DNA of 64,000 nucleotides from Dichotomicrobium sp964540795. GTDB taxonomy: Bacteria > Pseudomonadota > Alphaproteobacteria > Rhizobiales > Rhodomicrobiaceae. The notes beneath the pieces were generated by a model, which saw nothing but the letters and a program-made list of their open reading frames with translations, did no database searches and had not been told where the DNA came from. Positions within the stretch are counted from its first letter, which is position 1; each line of letters begins with the position of its first letter. The translations under genes were made by a program, and so were the position numbers. The DNA lies in the NCBI GenBank assembly GCA_964540795.1, contig CAZINX010000003.1:134341-198340 (forward strand), given 5' to 3'. Below, piece by piece: positions 17,978 to 26,418 of this stretch.

Positions 17978-18127
17978 TGTTCGTGACCTTTTGAGTTGGT
18001 CCGGCAAGCAGCCGCCATGCCGCTGTTTGTTATCACGTTTCCGTGATTTCCAGTCTGCGCGCGCCACGACTTATTTGTCCAATGCAATTTTGTTCGCTCA
18101 CCGATCGCATTTTGATATGGATAGGTT

Positions 18128-19081
18128 ATGGAATTGCGGCAGATGCGCTATTTCACGGCGGTAGCAGAGGCGATGAGCTTCTCGCGCGCCTCGGAGAGGT
18201 TGAACATCAGCCAGTCGGCGCTCTCGCGCCAGATCCAGCTTTTCGAGGAGGAGCTGGGCGTGCGCCTGTTCGACAGGCTGGGGCGGACGATTGCGCTTAC
18301 GCCTGCGGGTCAGGAACTGGTGCATCACTGCCAGATGATCCTGAGCGACGCCCATGCGATCACGCGCCGCGCCGGCGAGCTGGCAGGCGGTTCGGCGGGC
18401 CGTTTGCGCATCGGCGCGACGCCGCAGACGCTTGAGAGCGTGCTGGCGCCCTTCTTGCCCGGCTTCCAGACATCTTTTCCAGACGTCGATATCACGCTGG
18501 TGGAGGACGGCTCGGCGCGCCTGTCCGAACAGCTGCTGCGGGGACAACTCGATCTCGCGATCGCCGGGCGGGCAACGGACTCGCCGCTGGTCGGGCGCGA
18601 ACTGTTCCCCCTTGGCGTGCTCGCGGTCGCGCCGAATGACAGCCCGCACCTGGGCGAGGCCCGGCTTGATGTAAGCGCGCTCGGCGGCGAGAAACTCCTG
18701 CTGATGCGCCGGCATTTCATGACCCGGCAGTTGTTCGACAGCGCCTGCGAGGCCGCCGGCTTCCAGCCCGCTGCGATGATGGAAAGCGCCAGCCCGCACT
18801 GCCTGCTGGCATTCGTCGCCGTTGGCCTCGGCACTGCGATCATTCCGTCGACCGTCTTGCTTGACCGGCTGCACGCCAACGCCATTCCGCTTTATCGCGG
18901 CGGTGCCCAACTCGGCTGTTTCATGTCTCTGGTATGGGACCCGCGCCGCTACATCTCGCCAGCCGCCACAGCCTTCATCGACGCGCTCCAGGCCGCCACG
19001 CAGAAGAACTTTCCCGGCAAGGAATTCGTGGCGGGCCAAGTGCCGGCCACCATCGCGCTGTCCGCCGGACATGGCGGTTAG
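18128..19081 (+). CDS. LysR-family transcriptional regulator
   Basis: The 317-residue protein has the standard LysR layout: a winged helix-turn-helix in residues 1-60 (MELRQMRYFTAVAEAMSFSR, then LNISQSALSRQI), a linker helix, and a two-lobed effector-binding domain with GRLRIGATPQTLESVLAPF and TAIIPSTV. It is transcribed away from the acyl-CoA dehydrogenase gene across a 150-base gap, the usual arrangement for a LysR protein and its target. The gap contains similar AT-rich half-sites (GCAATTTTG and GCATTTTG) but no clean T-N11-A palindrome that I would call an operator. Confidence 0.9.
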   Translation: MELRQMRYFTAVAEAMSFSRASERLNISQSALSRQIQLFEEELGVRLFDRLGRTIALTPAGQELVHHCQMILSDAHAITRRAGELAGGSAGRLRIGATPQTLESVLAPFLPGFQTSFPDVDITLVEDGSARLSEQLLRGQLDLAIAGRATDSPLVGRELFPLGVLAVAPNDSPHLGEARLDVSALGGEKLLLMRRHFMTRQLFDSACEAAGFQPAAMMESASPHCLLAFVAVGLGTAIIPSTVLLDRLHANAIPLYRGGAQLGCFMSLVWDPRRYISPAATAFIDALQAATQKNFPGKEFVAGQVPATIALSAGHGG

Positions 19082-19183
19082 CGCCATAAAATTGCCGCAT
19101 CCACCGCGCGGACGCCGCCCATTCATGCTACACTGCGCGCCGCAAAACGAAACCGACGGTCTCAAAAACAATAAGAGGCAGCA

Positions 19184-20308
19184 ATGCAGATCGGGCTCAT
19201 CAAGGAGATCAAGAACAACGAGAACCGGGTCGCGCTCACGCCGGCGGCCGTGCAGACGCTGACAGCTTCGGGCCATACGGTGCTGGTCGAGCGCGGCGCG
19301 GGCGAAGGCTCGGCCTTCGCGGATGGCGAATACGAAGCGGCGGGCGCGCGCATTGTCGATACCGCGGATGCGTGGTCGGCGGAAATGGTCCTGAAGGTCA
19401 AGGAGCCGCTGGAAAGCGAGTACGGCCATTTCCGGCCGGGGCAGATGCTCTTCACCTATCTCCATCTCGCCGGCGTCGACCCGAACCTCACGCACGCGCT
19501 TCTGGACAACCAGGTCACCGCGATCGCCTATGAAACGGTGCGCGGTCCGGACGGCAAGCTGCCGCTTCTGGCGCCGATGTCCGCGGTGGCGGGCAGCATG
19601 TCCGCCAGCGTGGCGCGCCACTACCTCGCGAAATTCGCGGGCGGCAAGGGCGTGCTGCTCGGACGCATCATGGGCGAACCGCATGGCAAGGTGGTTGTCA
19701 TCGGCGACGGCGTCGTCGGCCAGCACGCGGCCCATGCGGCTGTTGGCGGCGGCGCGGAGACGTACATTTTCACGCTGTTCGAGGAACGTTTCGACGAACT
19801 GCGCCAACTGATCAGCCCGGACGTGATCCCCGTGTTGTCCACCGAGGAAAGCATTCGCGAGCACATCCGCGACGCCGACGCAGTGATCGGCGCGGTGCTG
19901 CTGCCCGGCGGCGCGCGCGCGCCGCATGTGATGAGCGAAGACATGGTCGCGTCGATGCAGCCCGGCTCGGTGATCGTGGATGTCAGCATCGACCAGGGCG
20001 GCTGCATCGAGACGAGCCGGCCGACCTCGCACGCCGATCCGGTCTATACGGTCCACGACGTCATCCATTATTGCGTGACCAACATGCCCGGCGCATACCC
20101 GATGAGCGCGACGCGCGCGCTGGTGAAGACCACGCTGGCATATGTCCAGCGCCTCGCCGATGGCGGGCTGGCGGCTCTGAAGGACGACGCCGACTTCGCC
20201 GAGGGCGTAAACACCCATGCCGGCGCGGTGACGAACAAATGCGTCGCGGAGGCGCTCGATCTCGACGACCGCTTCCGGCCGCTCGCGGACCTGATGGCGA
20301 CAGCCTGA
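19184..20308 (+). CDS. ald: alanine dehydrogenase
   Basis: Ald interconverts L-alanine and pyruvate plus ammonia using NAD(H). The 374 residues match family length. The N-terminal domain has KEIKNNENRVALTP with the substrate-binding Arg and Lys. KVKEPLESEY and the conserved His in FTYLHLAG follow, then a Rossmann domain with VVVIGDGVVGQHAAHAA, and the C-terminal VYTVHDVIHYCVTNMPGA. GDGVVG replaces the more common GGGxVG but keeps the fold. AAGAGGCAGCA supplies a ribosome site. It is a single gene followed by tRNA genes and may link amino-acid catabolism to the gluconeogenic genes upstream. Confidence 0.95.
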   Translation: MQIGLIKEIKNNENRVALTPAAVQTLTASGHTVLVERGAGEGSAFADGEYEAAGARIVDTADAWSAEMVLKVKEPLESEYGHFRPGQMLFTYLHLAGVDPNLTHALLDNQVTAIAYETVRGPDGKLPLLAPMSAVAGSMSASVARHYLAKFAGGKGVLLGRIMGEPHGKVVVIGDGVVGQHAAHAAVGGGAETYIFTLFEERFDELRQLISPDVIPVLSTEESIREHIRDADAVIGAVLLPGGARAPHVMSEDMVASMQPGSVIVDVSIDQGGCIETSRPTSHADPVYTVHDVIHYCVTNMPGAYPMSATRALVKTTLAYVQRLADGGLAALKDDADFAEGVNTHAGAVTNKCVAEALDLDDRFRPLADLMATA

Positions 20309-20346
20309 ACGAGGTCGGGTCCACAATTCACGGTTTAGAGAATGGC

Positions 20347-20423
20347 TGGTCGGAGTGGCAGGATTCGAACCTGCGACCCCCTCGTCCCGAACGAGGTGCG
20401 CTACCAGGCTGCGCTACACTCCG
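20347..20423 (-). tRNA. tRNA-Pro(CGG)
   Basis: On the minus strand the sequence folds as a 77-base cloverleaf: acceptor CGGAGTG/CACTCCG, D arm with AGCGCAGCCTGGTAGCGC, anticodon loop TTCGGGA giving CGG, T arm with GGTTCGAATCC, discriminator A. The 3' CCA (20349-20347) is encoded. No intron is seen. Confidence 0.95.
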
Positions 20424-20566
20424 GCTTTTGACGAAAGCGATGCGGTCGTTATAACTTTCCGCCCACCGGCTCGCAAGCGGCGCGTTGACCGATTGTCCAG
20501 ATCGGTCCGCGCGGGCATTGTCCGCGGAGCGGTTCTTCGCTATGTCAGCGTGGACACTGCCTATGG

Positions 20567-20641
20567 TGGGGCGTAGCCAAGCGGTAAGGCAACGGGTTTT
20601 GATCCCGTGATTCGCAGGTTCGAATCCTGCCGCCCCAGCCA
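20567..20641 (+). tRNA. tRNA-Gln(TTG)
   Basis: A 75-base cloverleaf: acceptor TGGGGCG/CGCCCCA, anticodon loop TTTTGAT giving TTG, T arm GCAGGTTCGAATCCTGC, discriminator G and encoded CCA at 20639-20641. The U1-A72 pair at the acceptor end is typical of bacterial tRNA-Gln. It is transcribed away from tRNA-Pro. Confidence 0.95.
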
Positions 20642-20650
20642 AAAACCGGC

Positions 20651-20851
20651 TTACTCCATCTTTTCAAGCCAATCGTCGACCTGCTTCTCGGCCTCTTCCA
20701 GCGTGATGCCGTAGCGCTTCTGGATCTTGCCGGCGAGCCACTCGCGGCGGCCTTCGATCTGCTCGACCTCGTTGTCGGTCAGTTCGCCCCACTGCTCACG
20801 CACCCGGCCCTTCATCTCGCGCCAGTTGCCTTTCACCTGTTCCCAATTCAT
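20651..20851 (-). CDS. CsbD-family stress protein
   Basis: This is a complete 66-residue CsbD-like protein: MNWEQVKGNWREMKGRVREQ at the start, a central LTDNEVEQIEGRREWLAGKI, and a charged C-terminus. Such small hydrophilic proteins are abundant in stress and stationary phase in many bacteria; no enzymatic role is known. It is monocistronic and convergent with tRNA-Gln, ending 9 bases from it. TAAGCAGGAGCGGTTT upstream gives an AGGAG ribosome site. Confidence 0.9.
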   Translation of the reverse strand: MNWEQVKGNWREMKGRVREQWGELTDNEVEQIEGRREWLAGKIQKRYGITLEEAEKQVDDWLEKME

Positions 20852-20966
20852 AAACCGCTCCTGCTTACTGCTTTGCGATCAATAACGACACAGGCGCGGC
20901 GATCGTTCCGCGCGGGACGGTATCGCCACATTCGGCCGCTAACCGAAACACGCAGGGGAGGACATC

Positions 20967-21323
20967 ATGCCAGGATCACGATACGCGGCGAGCACGCTGC
21001 TGACGGCCATGCTGCTCTTGAGCGCGGCGAGCCTGCCGGCGCAGGCCGACGAGCCGGCCGACGGGCGGGAGCTGGCCGAGGAGATGTGCGGCGCCTGCCA
21101 CGCCATCGGCCCGGAGGATGAAACCGAGAACGCGGAAGCGCCGACCTTCAGCGAGATCGCCGGGCGCTATTCGGTCTGGAACCTGCAGGAGGCGCTGGCC
21201 GAGGGCATTGTGGTCGGGCATGAGGACATGCCGGAATTCACGCTGAACCCGGCGCAGATCAACGCGCTGCTCACCTACATGGACACGCTGACGCCGGACG
21301 GCGCGGCGCATCGAAAGCCTTAG
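20967..21323 (+). CDS. small periplasmic cytochrome c
   Basis: The 118-residue product has a signal peptide ending at AQA (about residue 27), then one c-type haem site CGACH (C41, C44, H45) and a likely distal ligand M88 in HEDMPEF. This is a class I mono-haem cytochrome of roughly 90 mature residues, an electron carrier in the periplasm. The insertion DETENAEAP after the haem site is acidic. A good ribosome site (AGGGGAGG) precedes ATG 20967. It probably stands alone; the next gene has its own upstream gap of 109 bases. Confidence 0.88.
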   Translation: MPGSRYAASTLLTAMLLLSAASLPAQADEPADGRELAEEMCGACHAIGPEDETENAEAPTFSEIAGRYSVWNLQEALAEGIVVGHEDMPEFTLNPAQINALLTYMDTLTPDGAAHRKP

Positions 21324-21432
21324 CGGCCCAGAACGCGCCGATCCACAAAACCGCCATCTACGGTCTTTACGCGACTGGCCATATGCGCGACTGCAACAGT
21401 CAAGCGTTTTGCCACAGTCTCGCGAGGCATAG

Positions 21433-22476
21433 ATGCGGTTTCTGCTCCTCCTGCTGCTCATCCTTTCGCCGTTTCACGCCGCCCAGCCCTCGACGCTCCC
21501 CGACGAGGACAAGCCCGAGGCCGGCCTGAAATGGATGAAGGACTATCACCACGACCCGCAGCCGCAGGAAGTGCCCGGCCTGATCCGCCGGCTGAGCCAG
21601 CAGGGCGCGTTCGACGAGCCGCAAAAGGCGGGCGTCTATGTCGGCTTTCTGGCGGGCGTGCTGCGCGACAACCCGGCGGATGCGGCGCAGATCGCTGCGG
21701 ACTGTCTGCCGCTGCCCTTCAAGGATCAATGGCTGCTCGTACGCGCCATCGCCTATTCCGGGCTGGAACACTGGAAGCAGGTGATGGTCGACCTTGTGCC
21801 CAAGCTGCCGGAGCGCAAGCATCTCATGCGCTATTATATCACCGGCAAGCTGCCCACGCTCGATGCGGTGCCGTTCACCCCGCCCGAAACCTCGACGATG
21901 GACCGGGTGCGCCGCGCCTTCCGCTGGGACACCTATTTCGGCGCGGAGGAACACGAGCCGGTGCGGATCAGCTACGCCACTCACCCCGAGCTGATCGACG
22001 TGCAGTGGGGCTTTTATTTCGCCACCGGCGAGGACATGCCGATCGCCTGGATCGCCGCGCTGCTGCCCTGGTCGGAGAACCGCGACAGCCTCGACAAGCT
22101 CACCGCCGGCGGGATGGCGAAGTTCACGCTGGCGGTCAATGCCTCGCGCGATGCCGAGATGCTGGCGGCGCTGCGGCGCATCCAGCCGCACCAGAACGAG
22201 GCCGTGCAGAGGATCATGAGCGAGGTCATCATCGCGGCGGAGACGGCGGATACCGCGCGGCTGCGCAAGGACGTGATCGCCTCCATCGACGAATTGCGCC
22301 AGAAGGGGCCGGGGTCGCAGCGCGACGCGGCCTGGTGGGCGGAGATGGGCCAGGTCGCGCTGTCGCTGGGGTGCGTCGGCGCGGCGGCGGCGGGGCAAGT
22401 GGCGCTGGGCGTGCCATGCGTCGTGGGCGGCGCGCTGTCGAGCGCGGCGCTGCGCTATCTCGGCTCGGGCAGTTGA
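21433..22476 (+). CDS. secreted protein of unknown function
   Basis: I do not recognise this 347-residue protein. It begins with a strong hydrophobic signal (MRFLLLLLLILSPFHAAQP), so it is probably exported. The rest is largely alpha-helical, with repeated short helices in residues 45-300 that could be TPR- or HEAT-like. The C-terminus has a Gly/Ala-rich hydrophobic stretch (LGCVGAAAAGQVALGVPCVV) that could insert in or lie on a membrane. It sits downstream of the cytochrome gene and has no obvious partner. Confidence 0.75.
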   Translation: MRFLLLLLLILSPFHAAQPSTLPDEDKPEAGLKWMKDYHHDPQPQEVPGLIRRLSQQGAFDEPQKAGVYVGFLAGVLRDNPADAAQIAADCLPLPFKDQWLLVRAIAYSGLEHWKQVMVDLVPKLPERKHLMRYYITGKLPTLDAVPFTPPETSTMDRVRRAFRWDTYFGAEEHEPVRISYATHPELIDVQWGFYFATGEDMPIAWIAALLPWSENRDSLDKLTAGGMAKFTLAVNASRDAEMLAALRRIQPHQNEAVQRIMSEVIIAAETADTARLRKDVIASIDELRQKGPGSQRDAAWWAEMGQVALSLGCVGAAAAGQVALGVPCVVGGALSSAALRYLGSGS

Positions 22477-22593
22477 CCTGGCCTCTGCGTCGATTTCCCC
22501 CGGCCTCCGGCGCGAGCGACGCGCAACCTTTATCTCTGCACCTATCAGTCCGCGAACTTCCACAGTCCAGACGGGTCGCGCCGCGCTTGAAAA

Positions 22594-22622
22594 TTGCATT
22601 TATCGCAAACTACTCGTATAAA
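22594..22622 (+). promoter_or_regulatory. sigma70-type promoter for the TPR/ATP-grasp gene
   Basis: TTGCAT at 22594-22599 and TATAAA at 22617-22622 are 17 bases apart in a locally AT-rich stretch that stands out from its GC-rich surroundings. It lies about 75 bases before the chosen start codon at 22696. Confidence 0.45.
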
Positions 22623-22695
22623 TTGCATAACGTCATTTAACCCCCCAGCACGAGGTCATCGCGCCTCGGCGCGCGGCGCGTCCGGCAGGCAAAAG

Positions 22696-24357
22696 ATGTC
22701 ACGAGCGGTTATCCTCGACAAACTGAACGCCGACGATCCGGGCGGGGCCATCGCCATGCTCGACAAGGCGCTTCGCAAGACGCCGCGCGACCCGGATCTG
22801 CTTGGACTGAAGGGTATCGCGCTGGCCAACGCTGGCGAGACCGGGGACGCGCAAGCCGCGCTGACCCTGGCCCTTGCGGAACCGGCGAGCACTGCGATCC
22901 GCCTGCGCAACGCCGCGAATCTGGCGGGGCTGCTATTCGAGAGCGGCAAGCGCGAGGAGGCGGCGGAACTGCTCAGGCGCGGCTGGCGCTGGGAGGAGGC
23001 GCGCGCGCCCGAGGAGAACGAACAGCTTTGCCTCGTGGCGCTGGCGGAACTGATGCAGCATCTGGCGCTTCACGACCAGATTGTCGCTCTGTTGTCGCCG
23101 CTGCCCCGCCTGATCGCGCCGGGCTGGCGGATACTCGATCCGCTTGTTCGCGCGATGGCGCATACCGGGGAGACGAAGGCCGCGCTGGAATTGCTGGAAG
23201 CCTGTGCGCCGGCAAATACGGTAGCGCATGAACGGCAAGCCCTTCTCGCCTATCTGCTGAGCGAGAACGGCAGAACGGCGGACGCGGCTGCGGCGCGCCG
23301 AGCTTATCTGAATAGCGTACCGCCGGTCATCCTTCCCGAACGTCCCTCGCACAGATTGACCTTGGGCGTGGTCGATGTTCCGCCAAAATTCGCTAATTTG
23401 CGCAGGCCGTGGCCTCGCGCCTACTTCGCCATCAACTACCCGGCGCAACTGGTCAAGTTCATGGCGGATCGTTACCGGATGGCGGCGATATTCCTCGGTG
23501 CGACCGAAGCGGCCGTGGATGAATTCAACGCGTGCAAGCCGGACGTGGTGATCAATAACGTCACAAATGCGGAACACCTGCTGACCGCGGACAATCTCGG
23601 CAAGGCGCGCGCCTTCCTCGCCGAAATTCCGCAACGCGTGATAAACCCGCCCGACGCCGCGATCCATTGCACCCGGCAAAAGAACGCGCTCAACCTTGCC
23701 GGCATCGACGGCCTCATCGTTCCCGGCGTGCGCCGTTACCGTTGCGATATGACCCAACTGGACGCGCTGGTGGATCAAATCGAGTCGGAGACAACGTATC
23801 CGATGATCGTGCGCACCGTGTATGAGCAGGAATCCCGCAACATGATCCTGGTCAACAGCCGACGCGAGCTTGCCGACGCGATCCGCAGCTTGAACAGGCC
23901 AATGATTTACGTCATCCAATACCTCGGCCAGCCGCGCGAACGCGGGTATTTCAGGCGGATACGAGCAAGTTTCGTCGGTGGTCAGCCTATCGTCATCAGG
24001 GCAGACTATGAATCAGGCTGGATTGTTCGCAGCCGTTTTGTCTCACACCTGCAGGTCTATCGTGACTACCCGGACCTGCTTGAAAAAGCCAATGCGATCA
24101 TCCGTGACCCGCGCGCCGAACTCGGCGCAAAGCCTTGCGCGGCGCTCGAAGCCATCGGCCGCAAGATCCCGCTGGACATCTTCGGCATGGATTTCGACGT
24201 CGACGACGAAGGCAACGTCATCTTCTTCGAGGCCAACGCGACAATGGGCATGATGACCCCCGCCCCCGAGCCATTCGCCTATCCGCCCGAGGCAACCGAG
24301 AGGCTGACGGCAGCGCTCGACCGGCTGTTTCACCGCTTTGCCGCGCCCCACAACTGA
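22696..24357 (+). CDS. TPR-repeat protein with C-terminal ATP-grasp-like domain
   Basis: The 553-residue product joins two parts. Residues 10-230 are tetratricopeptide-like helices (LDKALRKTPRDPDLLGLKGI and following). Residues 250-550 resemble an ATP-grasp domain: a pre-ATP-grasp region with VINNVTNAEH, a lysine/Arg-rich strand after YPMIVRTVYEQES, and the metal-binding end DIFGMDFDVDDEGNVIFFE followed by N and A, as in RimK-like ligases where Asp, Glu and Asn bind magnesium. ATP-grasp enzymes join a carboxylate to an amine. The substrate is unknown and no precursor peptide is visible nearby. The start 22696 is chosen over an ATG at 22594 because that one lies within the promoter. Confidence 0.75.
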   Translation: MSRAVILDKLNADDPGGAIAMLDKALRKTPRDPDLLGLKGIALANAGETGDAQAALTLALAEPASTAIRLRNAANLAGLLFESGKREEAAELLRRGWRWEEARAPEENEQLCLVALAELMQHLALHDQIVALLSPLPRLIAPGWRILDPLVRAMAHTGETKAALELLEACAPANTVAHERQALLAYLLSENGRTADAAAARRAYLNSVPPVILPERPSHRLTLGVVDVPPKFANLRRPWPRAYFAINYPAQLVKFMADRYRMAAIFLGATEAAVDEFNACKPDVVINNVTNAEHLLTADNLGKARAFLAEIPQRVINPPDAAIHCTRQKNALNLAGIDGLIVPGVRRYRCDMTQLDALVDQIESETTYPMIVRTVYEQESRNMILVNSRRELADAIRSLNRPMIYVIQYLGQPRERGYFRRIRASFVGGQPIVIRADYESGWIVRSRFVSHLQVYRDYPDLLEKANAIIRDPRAELGAKPCAALEAIGRKIPLDIFGMDFDVDDEGNVIFFEANATMGMMTPAPEPFAYPPEATERLTAALDRLFHRFAAPHN

Positions 24358-24365
24358 AACGCGAC

Positions 24366-25178
24366 CTATCGGGCGGACGCTTCAGGAAGCAGCGCGCTCG
24401 TGCGCCCCGTCAGGTAATAAGCCAGCAGCCCGGCCCATTCCTTGGCCGCCAGGTCGACCCGGCGCAGCCCTTCGGACGCGCGCGGGAAGAAGCGCCAGAT
24501 GTCGTTCCCGCCGCTGGTGCGATAATCGACCGGCCAGGGGATCACCGCGAAGTCAACGGCGCGGAAGCACCCGACCGCGCGCGGCATGTGAAACGCCGAG
24601 GTGACGAGCAGCCAGCGCTCGCCGGGCTGGGGCCGCACCAGATCGCGCGTGAAGGCCGCATTCTCCGCCGTGTTGCGCGAGCGGTCCTCCAGTATAAGCC
24701 GCTCGGGCGCGATGCCGAGCCGCGCGAACAGCCGCTGCGCGCCCGCCGCCTCGGTCACGCCTGCAAAGAGGATTTCGCCCGATCCGCCGGAGAAGACCAG
24801 CCGCGCATCAGGGAAGCGCCTGGCCAGCGCCGCGCCTGCCGTGAGCCGCTCTCCCGCCTCGTTCAGAGCCGTCACTCCGCGCCCCTTGCTGACAAAGGTG
24901 TCCACCGACCCGCCGAGCACGATGATGCCGTCCACCTGCCCGGTGAGTTCAGGGCGCGGAAAGCGGTCCTCCAGCGGCATCATCAGCCAGTGTCCCAGCG
25001 GCGAAAACCCGGCGATCAGATAACCAAGCGCGCCAAGCGCGACCAGTCGCAGACCCCAGCGCCGCCGCCAGATCGCCAGCGCCAGCCCGCCCGCCAGCAG
25101 CAGCGCGATCAGGCTGGAGGGCTGAACGGCAAACCAGACCAGTTTGGAGACGTAAAAGAAGAGCCCGCTGCCGGTCAT
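24366..25178 (-). CDS. YdcF/ElyC-family membrane protein (DUF218)
   Basis: The 270-residue protein has two N-terminal membrane helices (residues 5-35 and 42-65), then a DUF218 domain with DGIIVLGGSVD, LVFSGGSGE, EDRSRNTAENA and LVTSAFHMPRAVGCF. E. coli ElyC of the same layout affects envelope biogenesis at the undecaprenyl carrier step; the biochemical activity of the family is unsettled. It is convergent with the TPR/ATP-grasp gene and divergent from cysK. Confidence 0.85.
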   Translation of the reverse strand: MTGSGLFFYVSKLVWFAVQPSSLIALLLAGGLALAIWRRRWGLRLVALGALGYLIAGFSPLGHWLMMPLEDRFPRPELTGQVDGIIVLGGSVDTFVSKGRGVTALNEAGERLTAGAALARRFPDARLVFSGGSGEILFAGVTEAAGAQRLFARLGIAPERLILEDRSRNTAENAAFTRDLVRPQPGERWLLVTSAFHMPRAVGCFRAVDFAVIPWPVDYRTSGGNDIWRFFPRASEGLRRVDLAAKEWAGLLAYYLTGRTSALLPEASAR

Positions 25179-25293
25179 CCGGGCGTCCCGTATGTGGAAA
25201 CCGGGGCAGAGCCTAGCCGCTCACACACAGATGAGGCAAGCTGAACCCGCGCGCTCTTGCGCCCCTGCGCGGCCCTCAGTAGTCTGATTTACT

Positions 25294-25303
25294 CGAATAT
25301 TCG
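25294..25303. promoter_or_regulatory. perfect 10-bp palindrome between ydcF-like and cysK genes
   Basis: CGAATATTCG lies 41 bases before the cysK start in the divergent intergenic region. Palindrome and place fit an operator, possibly for a sulfur or cysteine regulator, but I cannot assign one. Confidence 0.3.
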
Positions 25304-25344
25304 GCGCGCCAGCGCACGCACCCCGCATCAAAAGGACCGCCGCT

Positions 25345-26388
25345 TTGGACCTCAAGCACAACGCCCTGCAATGCATCGGCAACACGCCGCTCATACGGCT
25401 GACGCGCGCCAGCCAGGAAACCGGCTGCGACATCTATGGCAAGGCGGAGTTTCTCAACCCCGGCCAGTCGGTGAAGGACCGCGCGGCGCTGTTCATCATC
25501 CGTGATGCCGAACGGCGCGGGCTGTTGAAGCCGGGCGGCGTGGTCGTCGAGGGCACGGCCGGCAACACGGGCATCGGCCTGACGATGGTGGGCAACGTGC
25601 TGGGCTACCGGACCGTGATCGTGATCCCGGAAACCCAGTCGCAGGAAAAGAAGGACACGCTGCGCCTCATGGGCGCGGAGCTGGTCGAGGTGCCGGCCGT
25701 GCCTTACCGCAACCCGAACAACTATGTGAAATATTCCGCGCGCCTCGCCGAGGTGCTGAACGAAAGCGAACCGAACGGCGCGATCTGGGCCAACCAGTTC
25801 GACAATGTCGCGAACCGCCAGGGCCATATCGAGACGACGGCCGAGGAAATCTGGGAGCAGACCGGCGGCAAGGTCGACGGCTTCATCTGCGCGGTCGGCA
25901 CGGGCGGGACGCTCGGCGGCGTGTCGATGGGCCTCAAGGCCAAGCGCGATGACATCGTGATCGGCATTTCCGATCCGCTGGGCAGCGCGCTGTATCACTA
26001 CTACGCCCACGGCGACCTGAAGGCGGAAGGTTCCTCGATCACCGAGGGCATAGGCCAGGGACGGGTGACCGCCAACCTGGAAGGCGTGACCGTCGACCGC
26101 GCCTACCAGATTGACGATACCGAGGCGCTCAATATCGCCTACGCGCTGTTGAGCGAGGAGGGCCTGTGCATGGGCGGCTCGACCGGCGTGAACGTTGCCG
26201 GCGCGATGCATCTGGCGCGCGATCTCGGGCCGGGGCACACCATCGTGACCATCCTGTGCGACTACGGCCAGCGCTATCAGAGCAAGATCTTCAATCCGGC
26301 CTTCCTCCGCGAGAAGGGGCTGCCGGTGCCCGGCTGGCTGGAGCGCAAGCCCATCGTGCCGGATGTCTTCGTGGACGCGGACTCATAA
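25345..26388 (+). CDS. cysK: cysteine synthase (O-acetylserine sulfhydrylase)
   Basis: CysK makes cysteine from O-acetylserine and sulfide with PLP. The 347-residue protein has the PLP lysine K44 in GQSVKDRAA, the Asn loop GTAGNTGIGL, the phosphate-binding GTGGTLGG and a C-terminal GGSTGVN. It is about 20-30 residues longer than E. coli CysK, a form common in alphaproteobacteria. The start is TTG at 25345, where AAAGGA sits 8 bases upstream and translation begins exactly at the conserved N-terminus. It is followed 30 bases later by sseA, so the pair deals with cysteine and sulfane sulfur. Confidence 0.92.
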   Translation: MDLKHNALQCIGNTPLIRLTRASQETGCDIYGKAEFLNPGQSVKDRAALFIIRDAERRGLLKPGGVVVEGTAGNTGIGLTMVGNVLGYRTVIVIPETQSQEKKDTLRLMGAELVEVPAVPYRNPNNYVKYSARLAEVLNESEPNGAIWANQFDNVANRQGHIETTAEEIWEQTGGKVDGFICAVGTGGTLGGVSMGLKAKRDDIVIGISDPLGSALYHYYAHGDLKAEGSSITEGIGQGRVTANLEGVTVDRAYQIDDTEALNIAYALLSEEGLCMGGSTGVNVAGAMHLARDLGPGHTIVTILCDYGQRYQSKIFNPAFLREKGLPVPGWLERKPIVPDVFVDADS

Positions 26389-26418
26389 CGCGCCATCAAC
26401 ACATATCGGGGAAACGCC

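Noticed and set aside
17978..18127. LysR T-N11-A operator in the acyl-CoA dehydrogenase/LysR gap
   Set aside because: Only loosely similar AT-rich half-sites were found, with no clean dyad.
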